From Azospirillum lipoferum (GTDB lineage Bacteria; Pseudomonadota; Alphaproteobacteria; Azospirillales; Azospirillaceae), in contig NZ_JALJXJ010000014.1 of the NCBI RefSeq assembly GCF_024170005.1, positions 62,001-126,000 on the forward strand: a stretch of DNA of 64,000 nucleotides. The letters are read 5' to 3'. Of the stretch, positions 58,560 through 64,000 are shown one piece after another. The notes beneath the pieces were generated by a model. The model searched no databases. It was given only the letters and a program-made list of their open reading frames with translations, and was not told the DNA's origin. The first letter of the stretch is position 1, and every line of letters begins with the position of its first letter. The position numbers and the translations under genes are program-made.

Positions 58560-59566
58560 CCAAAGGCCTGCGCCTCCAACGCATCGCCATCCCAGCCGAC
58601 GAGGTCGGCCGGCTCGACCGGCACGCCCAGCCGATCTGCCAGCATCGCCATCAGCGTGGCGTTGTGCCTCCCGCCGCCGCAGACCAGCCAGCGCACCGGC
58701 GGGGCCGGCAGGTGGGAGACGACACGGGCAACCGACTCGGCGGTGAAGGCGGTCAGGGTGGCCGCACCGTCCTGCGGCGACAAGGCAGCCACCGGGGCCG
58801 GGTCGAAGGCGTCGCGGTCCAGCGACTTGGGCGCCGGGCGATCGAAATAGGGATGGGCCGTCAGGGCGGCCAGAGCCACAGCATCGACTCGGCCGCTTGC
58901 CGCCAGCGCACCGCCGGCGTCGAAGCGGCCGAGCCCGTGGCGCAGCACCCAGTCGTCGATCAGGGCATTGCCCGGCCCGGTGTCGCAAGCGACGACCTCC
59001 GCCTCCCCCTCCGCCGATCCCGGACCGATCCAGCTCACATTGGCGACGCCACCGATGTTGAGGACGGCGAGCGGACGCGGCAGGTCATGGGCCAGTGCGC
59101 GGTGAAACAGCGGGACCAGCGGCGCCCCCTGTCCGCCCACGGCCACATCGGCGCTACGGAAGTCGTTGACCACGGCGATGCCGGTCACGGCAGCCAGCCG
59201 GGCGCCGTCGCCGATCTGGCAAGTCAGGCGCCGGTCCGGGTCGTGGTGGATGGTGTGGCCGTGGAAGCCGATCAGCTCGACCGCCGCCGCCGCGAGGCCC
59301 GCCTTGTCCAGCAGGCGGCGCACCGCACCGGCATGGGCATCGGTCAGATCGCGCTCGACCGCCGCCACCGGTCCGGACCGGTCCGCCCCGCCAAGGCAGC
59401 CGCGCAGCCGGGTCCGGAAGCCGTCATCATAAGGGATGGTCAGGAAGTCCAGCGCCTCCACCCGGTCGCGCCCGTCGGTGCGCAGCAGGGCAGCGTCGAT
59501 GCCGTCCATCGACGTGCCGCTCATCAGGCCGACGACCGTGCGCAGCCCTTCCTTCGCTTCCATCAT
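58457..59566 (-). CDS. anmK: Anhydro-N-acetylmuramic acid kinase
   Basis: The 369-residue kinase opens and phosphorylates 1,6-anhydro-N-acetylmuramic acid in murein recycling. The N-terminus GLMSGTSMDGIDAALLRTDG is diagnostic, with ELIGFHGHTIHHDP, NIGGVANVSWIGPG, ACDTGPGNALIDDWV and LVCGGGRHNATLMAML. ATG 59566 gives the usual length. Its C-terminal coding end overlaps the convergent membrane protein gene by 103 bases. It is downstream of the PhyH-like gene on the same strand, 39 bases apart. Confidence 0.94.
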   Translation of the reverse strand: MMEAKEGLRTVVGLMSGTSMDGIDAALLRTDGRDRVEALDFLTIPYDDGFRTRLRGCLGGADRSGPVAAVERDLTDAHAGAVRRLLDKAGLAAAAVELIGFHGHTIHHDPDRRLTCQIGDGARLAAVTGIAVVNDFRSADVAVGGQGAPLVPLFHRALAHDLPRPLAVLNIGGVANVSWIGPGSAEGEAEVVACDTGPGNALIDDWVLRHGLGRFDAGGALAASGRVDAVALAALTAHPYFDRPAPKSLDRDAFDPAPVAALSPQDGAATLTAFTAESVARVVSHLPAPPVRWLVCGGGRHNATLMAMLADRLGVPVEPADLVGWDGDALEAQAFGYLAVRSRLGLPLSLPATTGVPVPMRGGLFHPVA

Positions 59567-59605
59567 CCGTTCCGCATCCCCTGTGACGATGCGGTCCACT
59601 CTAGC

Positions 59606-60469
59606 TCAGCTGATCCAGAGCTGCAGCATCAGCCGCTCGCGGCTGGCCGGCGGGGTGGCGCGATGGTAGCAGGAAGTGTCCTCGATGAAGCCTGTGCCGG
59701 CCGGCCCCTCCACCACCAGGATGCGGTCGCGGGCAAAGTGGGTGAACAGCTGCTCGTCGCGGGCGTTGGCCGATCCCATCAGCATGCGCAGCGACTTGCC
59801 ATGATGGCTGCCGCGGACCAGCGCATGCTCCCCGGCGCCCGGTCCGACATCGGTCAGGTAGAACTGGGCCGAACAGAAATGGAAGTCGTGGACGTCGAAA
59901 TGCCAGTCGATGGTCTGCCCCAACTGGCGGCGCTCGTCATCGGTGGCGTCGGTGACGAAGCTCCAGAACAGGCGCGGGATGATCTTGGTGGCGGGAAAGC
60001 CCAGGAAAGCCCCGGCACACTCCATCAGCAGCGGATCGCGGCAGACCCGGCGCACTGCCGGGCAGTCCAGCGGATCGGGGACGATGCCCATCACCGCGGG
60101 CGACCCGTCCTCCAGCCGGCCCTTGCGGACATTGTGGCGATAGAACATGCGGTCGTCGCGCAGCCGCCGCTGCAGGGGGGAGTGGGTGGCGAACTCCACC
60201 ATCTCCTCCACCATCGACCAGGGCAGGTCGAAGCCGAGCGCGATCGAGTCGCGCCGCAGGTCGGCCAGAGCGCGGTCCACCGTCTGACCGGCGAACAGGG
60301 TGGCCGGCAACGGCGGCAAGGCGATGGGCGGTCCGGCCGGCGCCCGCTGGCGCGACCGCGGCGACAGGCGGCGCAGGGCACTGTAGCCGCGCCGCACCGT
60401 TTCGAACCGGCCCAGCGCATAGTGAAGTTCACCGGCGACGAGGCGCCGGGCAATGTTCGCAACGTTCAT
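59606..60469 (-). CDS. Phytanoyl-CoA dioxygenase (PhyH)-like protein
   Basis: The 287-residue protein shows the Fe(II)/2-oxoglutarate motifs: HFDVHDFHF (HxD), and a distal His in CYHRATPP followed by SRERLMLQLW, where the Arg could bind 2-oxoglutarate. The central QFYLTDVGPGAGEHALVRGSHHG is typical of PhyH domains. The N-terminal ~90 residues are helical, basic and specific to this protein. The substrate is unknown. ATG 60469 is chosen because the frame upstream to 60649 has no supporting sequence. Confidence 0.87.
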   Translation of the reverse strand: MNVANIARRLVAGELHYALGRFETVRRGYSALRRLSPRSRQRAPAGPPIALPPLPATLFAGQTVDRALADLRRDSIALGFDLPWSMVEEMVEFATHSPLQRRLRDDRMFYRHNVRKGRLEDGSPAVMGIVPDPLDCPAVRRVCRDPLLMECAGAFLGFPATKIIPRLFWSFVTDATDDERRQLGQTIDWHFDVHDFHFCSAQFYLTDVGPGAGEHALVRGSHHGKSLRMLMGSANARDEQLFTHFARDRILVVEGPAGTGFIEDTSCYHRATPPASRERLMLQLWIS

Positions 60470-60686
60470 GGCGTGTGCATCCCTGGAGGCAGCCGAAGGA
60501 CCAAAACCGCGGTGGGTTGCGCGGCCTCTGGTGCCGGAATGCACGAAGTGTAGGCAGGTTTGGGGCGATTCTAAAAATACCCTTCGGGCGTACGCCCACA
60601 CGCCGGGGGAATAGCCGGGCAGGCAGAGCGTCTTTCCCCTACGGTCCATGCCGGGAGAAAAAGGCGCCCCACCCTCCCGTTCAAGG

Positions 60687-61151
60687 TTACAGCGCCTGCA
60701 CGGCCTTCAGCACCGCGGCGACATGGCCGGTGACCTTCACCTTGCGCCAGACGTTGCGCACCACGCCGTCCTTGTCGATCAGGAAGGTGGCGCGGTCGAT
60801 GCCCATGTACTTGCGGCCGTACATGCTCTTCTCGACCCAGGTGCCATAGGCCTCGCAGACGGCGCCGTCGGTGTCCGACGCCAGCGTGAAGGTCAGCTCG
60901 TGCTTCGCCTTGAACTTGTCGTGGCTGGCGACGCTGTCCTTGGAGACACCGATCACCACCGCATCGACGGCGGAGAAGTCGGGCAGCTGGTCACGGAAGC
61001 CGCAGGCCTCCGACGTACAGCCCGACGTGTCGTCCTTCGGGTAGAAATACAGGACCACCGGCTTGCCGCGCAGGGCCGACAGCGTGACGCTGCCCCCACC
61101 ATCGGTCGGCATGGTGAAATCCGGGGCGGGCGTTCCGACGTCTACGGTCAT
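60687..61151 (-). CDS. bcp: Thioredoxin-dependent thiol peroxidase (Bcp/PrxQ)
   Basis: The 154-residue peroxiredoxin has the peroxidatic Cys in DDTSGCTSEAC with a second Cys five residues later (PrxQ-type C-x4-C), and PAPDFTMPTDGG, VVLYFYPKDDTSGC, FTLASDTDGAVCEAYGTW and RATFLIDKDG. It reduces peroxides using thioredoxin. It follows glnE by 45 bases on the same strand, the common glnE-bcp order in alphaproteobacteria. Confidence 0.95.
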   Translation of the reverse strand: MTVDVGTPAPDFTMPTDGGGSVTLSALRGKPVVLYFYPKDDTSGCTSEACGFRDQLPDFSAVDAVVIGVSKDSVASHDKFKAKHELTFTLASDTDGAVCEAYGTWVEKSMYGRKYMGIDRATFLIDKDGVVRNVWRKVKVTGHVAAVLKAVQAL

Positions 61152-61196
61152 GGCTGCTCGAATGTCCTTCTACTTGCCGGCAGGGGAAACGAGTCC

Positions 61197-64000
61197 TCAG
61201 GCCGGGGGCGTGGTGGTGGGTGGGGCCAGACGGCTTGCCGGCTCCTCGACCAAGGCCTTGAAATGACCATGGGCGCGGGCGGCGACGGCACGGATTCTGT
61301 GGTCCAGCTCCGGGAAGTCAACACCGCCAGGCTCACGCTCGTCAGGAAAGGCTGCGCGGACCAGCCCGGCCAGCAGGCTGGGCGACACCTGGTTGGGGTC
61401 CAGCACCCCGGCGGTGGTCAGCCGCAGGAAGCCCTGCACCCGCCGCCACAGCCGCAGCGTCGCTTCCAGGTCCTCCGCCACGTCGCCAGCCAGCGCCCCG
61501 GTCCGGGCAGCGCATCCCAGCGCCTTGGCGGTGCCGATGTGCAGGATGTCCGGACGCTCGTGACCATGGCGCAGTTGCAGGTACTGGGCGATGAACTCGA
61601 TGTCGATCAGGCCGCCGCGGGCGTATTTGACGTTCCAGACATTGGTCGTCCCGAACTCCTTCTCGATTCGCCGCCGCATGTCGGCGACATCCCACAGCAG
61701 CCGGTCGGCATCGCGCGGCGCGGTCAGGACGGAACGGATCGCCGCCGACACCCGCCCGGCCAGTTCCACGTCGCCGCCGATCACCCGGGCACGGGTCAGG
61801 GCCATATGCTCCCAGGTCCAGGCGTCGGTGGCCTGATACTTGGCGAAGGCGTCCAGCGAGGTGGCGAGCGGCCCGGCATTGCCCGACGGGCGAAGCCGCA
61901 TGTCGACCTCGTAGAGCCGTCCGTCGCCCATCGGGGCGGTGATGGCGTTGGTCAGGCGCTGGGTCAGCTTGATGTAATACTCGTTGGGCGACAGCGGCTT
62001 GGCGCCGTCGGACAGGAGAGGGCCGGACAGGCGCGGGCCGTCGCCGGGCGCCACGTCATAAATGACGATCAGGTCGATGTCGGACGTGATGGTCAGCTGC
62101 CGGCTGCCCAGCTTGCCCATCGCCACCACCACCCAGGAGCCTCCGGGGATATGGCCGTGGCGCTGGGCGAACTCCTCCTCCACCCGGCGGGCGAGGTCGG
62201 GAACGACGATGTCGGCCAGATCGGCCAGGAAGGCACCGCAACGGTCGCCGTCGGTGATGCCACGCAGGATGTGGACCCCGGCGCGGAAGCGCTGGTCGTT
62301 GGTCCAGCGCCGTGACAAGGTCAGGGCATCCTCGAAATCGCGGGCCGCCGCCATCACCCGGGCATGGTCGTCGGCCAGCCCGTCCTCCTTGCCCGGCAGC
62401 GTATCGAAGAAATCGGGCGACAGCACGGCGTCGAGCAGCGACGGGTTGCGCGACAGGGTGTGCGCCATCTGCGGCGCAATGCCCATGATCTCCGCCACCA
62501 GTTCCAGCAGCCAGGGATTGGCGACGAACAGGGAGAACAGCCCGACGCCGGCCGGCAGCTTGCCGAGGAAATCGTCGAAGTTCATCAGCGCCGAATCGGG
62601 CGCCGGGGTCTTTACCAGCGCGTTCAGCAAGGCGGGGGTCAGCTCCGTCAGCAACTCCCGCGCCCGGCCGGACCGTGTGGCGCGGTAGCGGCCGCGATGC
62701 CAGGCCGACACCACGCTGATGACGCGGGCCGGGTCGGCGAAGCCCATGCCCTTCAGCGTCTCCACCGTGCCGGGATCGGGGTCGGTGCCGGTGAAGACCA
62801 GATTGCCGGGACCCGACAGCGACGGCGCCTCCTCGAACAGTTCGGCATAGCGGTCCTCGACCTGCCCCAGCGTCGCCAGCAGCTCCGCCCGGAAGGCGGC
62901 GGGGTCGTCATAGCCGAGGAAGGTCGCCAGATGCGCCACGCCGGCATCGTCGGCGGGAATACGGTGGGTCTGCTGGTCGTCGATCATCTGGATACGATGT
63001 TCGACACGGCGCAGGAAATGATAGGCCCCGGCAAGCTCCTCCACCGTCTGCGGCGGCACCCGGCCGACGTCGCGCAGCGCCTCGTTCGCCATCAGCGTCG
63101 GAGCGATGCGCACGCGCGGGTCGCGCCCGCCGAAGATCAGCTGCTGGGTCTGGGCGAAAAACTCGATCTCACGGATGCCGCCGCGGCCGACCTTGATGTC
63201 GTGGCCGTTGACCGTCACCTCGCGGTGGCCCTTGTGGGCGTTGATCTGGCGCTTGATCGAATGGATGTCCTGGATGGCGGCGAAATCCAGGTTGCGGCGC
63301 CAGACGAAGGGCTCCAGGAAGCGGAGGAAGGAGGCCCCCGCCTCGGGATCGCCGGCGATCGGGCGGGCCTTGATCATCGCCGCGCGTTCCCAGTTCTGGC
63401 CGACACTGCCGTAATAAATTTCGGCCGCGGAGACGGAAACCGCCAGCGGCGTGGCGCCCGGATCCGGCCTAAGCCGAAGGTCGGTACGGAAGACGTAGCC
63501 GTCCTTGGTCCGTTCATCCATAATGCGGACAAGATCGCGTGCGAGCCTGATGAAGGTTCGCGCGAGGTTGTCCGGCTGGGGCGTCTGCACAACAGCGTCG
63601 TCGTACAGGACGATCAGGTCGATGTCGCTGGAATAGTTGAGTTCGCGCCCGCCAAGCTTACCCATGCCCAAAACGATCAGGCCCGAACCGACCCACGGTC
63701 GCTGCGGATCCGGCAGCGTCAGCGTCCCCGCCTCCCCGGCGCGGCGCAGCAGGAAATTCGCGGCCAGCTGGACCCCCGTCTCCGCCAGTTCCGACAGGGC
63801 GCCGGTGACGCGGAACAGCGGCCACGCCCCCACGATGTCGGCCAGCGCGATCAGCAGCGCTGCCCGCCGCTTCGCCACCCGCAGGCCGGCCATCAGCCGG
63901 TCCATCGATTTCTCCTCGCCATGCTCGGCGTGGAGCGAGGCGATCAGCGCGGCGAAGGTGGCGTCGAACCCGTCCTGCATTGTCCGGGCGACGAAAGGCA
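61197..64000 (-). CDS. glnE: Bifunctional glutamine synthetase adenylyltransferase/deadenylase (5' end outside window)
   Basis: The visible frame exceeds 930 residues and stays open at the right edge. The internal ATG 63980 is not necessarily the true start, since GlnE proteins are about 950-1000 residues. Two nucleotidyltransferase domains are seen: the N-terminal deadenylase with LGMGKLGGRELNYSSDIDLI and the C-terminal adenylylase with VAMGKLGSRQLTITSDIDLI, each followed by a helical domain. It adenylylates glutamine synthetase in response to PII and glutamine, closing nitrogen control, which is important in diazotrophs such as Azospirillum. It is followed by bcp. No frameshift is seen. Confidence 0.94.
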   Translation of the reverse strand, partial: PFVARTMQDGFDATFAALIASLHAEHGEEKSMDRLMAGLRVAKRRAALLIALADIVGAWPLFRVTGALSELAETGVQLAANFLLRRAGEAGTLTLPDPQRPWVGSGLIVLGMGKLGGRELNYSSDIDLIVLYDDAVVQTPQPDNLARTFIRLARDLVRIMDERTKDGYVFRTDLRLRPDPGATPLAVSVSAAEIYYGSVGQNWERAAMIKARPIAGDPEAGASFLRFLEPFVWRRNLDFAAIQDIHSIKRQINAHKGHREVTVNGHDIKVGRGGIREIEFFAQTQQLIFGGRDPRVRIAPTLMANEALRDVGRVPPQTVEELAGAYHFLRRVEHRIQMIDDQQTHRIPADDAGVAHLATFLGYDDPAAFRAELLATLGQVEDRYAELFEEAPSLSGPGNLVFTGTDPDPGTVETLKGMGFADPARVISVVSAWHRGRYRATRSGRARELLTELTPALLNALVKTPAPDSALMNFDDFLGKLPAGVGLFSLFVANPWLLELVAEIMGIAPQMAHTLSRNPSLLDAVLSPDFFDTLPGKEDGLADDHARVMAAARDFEDALTLSRRWTNDQRFRAGVHILRGITDGDRCGAFLADLADIVVPDLARRVEEEFAQRHGHIPGGSWVVVAMGKLGSRQLTITSDIDLIVIYDVAPGDGPRLSGPLLSDGAKPLSPNEYYIKLTQRLTNAITAPMGDGRLYEVDMRLRPSGNAGPLATSLDAFAKYQATDAWTWEHMALTRARVIGGDVELAGRVSAAIRSVLTAPRDADRLLWDVADMRRRIEKEFGTTNVWNVKYARGGLIDIEFIAQYLQLRHGHERPDILHIGTAKALGCAARTGALAGDVAEDLEATLRLWRRVQGFLRLTTAGVLDPNQVSPSLLAGLVRAAFPDEREPGGVDFPELDHRIRAVAARAHGHFKALVEEPASRLAPPTTTPPA

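Noticed and set aside
58469..60553. Long plus-strand frame antisense to anmK and the PhyH-like gene
   Set aside because: Both minus-strand genes show diagnostic motifs. The antisense protein has none.

Overview
The window is about 64 kb of GC-rich chromosomal DNA with alphaproteobacterial gene content. A member of Azospirillaceae, most likely Azospirillum, fits best. The evidence is the rplU-rpmA-obgE-proB and proA-nadD-rsfS-rlmH-gpmI-envC-ctpA gene orders, an hsp20-DUF1150 pair with a ROSE-type leader, a chemoreceptor with a C-terminal PilZ domain like the described Azospirillum Tlp1, and a large chemotaxis operon. I saw no phage, plasmid, insertion sequence, CRISPR array or rRNA operon. Genus assignment is inference.

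Layout. (1) 1-16.2 kb is a housekeeping block: a truncated membrane protein gene, tRNA-Ser(CGA), ribosomal L21/L27, the GTPase ObgE, glutamate 5-kinase and a HAD phosphatase run rightward. They converge on a long leftward series: proA, nadD, rsfS, rlmH, gpmI, envC, ctpA, a divergent polysaccharide deacetylase and a small HEAGH protein. Two paired palindromic REP elements (REPIN-like) sit upstream of envC and inside the 5' part of nadD. A TauE-like permease and rppH follow. (2) 16.3-30.1 kb is one rightward, tightly coupled operon of thirteen genes: STAS, cheY, cheA, cheW, a PAS/HAMP receptor gene, cheR, cheD, cheB, a soluble receptor-like protein with a CheZ-like motif, a second STAS protein, an RsbW-like ATPase, and two tandem receiver-PP2C (RsbU/SpoIIE-type) proteins, one lacking acidic residues of the phosphatase site. 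This is the most interesting part: a complete chemosensory pathway genetically fused to a partner-switching module. (3) 30.2-41.7 kb holds rpsD, an L-2-hydroxyglutarate dehydrogenase-like enzyme, the heat-shock operon hsp20-DUF1150 with sigma32-like promoter and RNA thermometer, an unknown 371-aa protein, a PilZ chemoreceptor flanked by two related zinc-ribbon membrane microproteins, rmuC, a Nudix hydrolase, a ChaN-like protein and an SDR. (4) 41.8-64 kb carries an aminotransferase, a gamma-glutamyltransferase-like lipoprotein lacking the catalytic threonine, a BepA-like M48 protease, a phytase-like esterase, a DsbA-like thioredoxin, a HAD phosphatase, an orphan MT-A70 methyltransferase, a Crp/Fnr regulator with a YgjV membrane protein, a double cold-shock protein, an Old Yellow Enzyme, a histidine phosphatase, NAD(P)HX dehydratase, RNase T2, aat, a multi-pass membrane protein, anmK, a PhyH-like dioxygenase, bcp and a truncated glnE.

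Together the window covers translation and ribosome maturation, proline and NAD synthesis, cell-envelope remodelling, nitrogen control (glnE), stress proteostasis, and an unusual concentration of signal-transduction genes: two receptors, a receptor-like protein, a full Che set and a partner switch. Most start sites were chosen by ribosome-binding-site position and family alignment from memory. No database search was possible, so family names rest on motif recognition.
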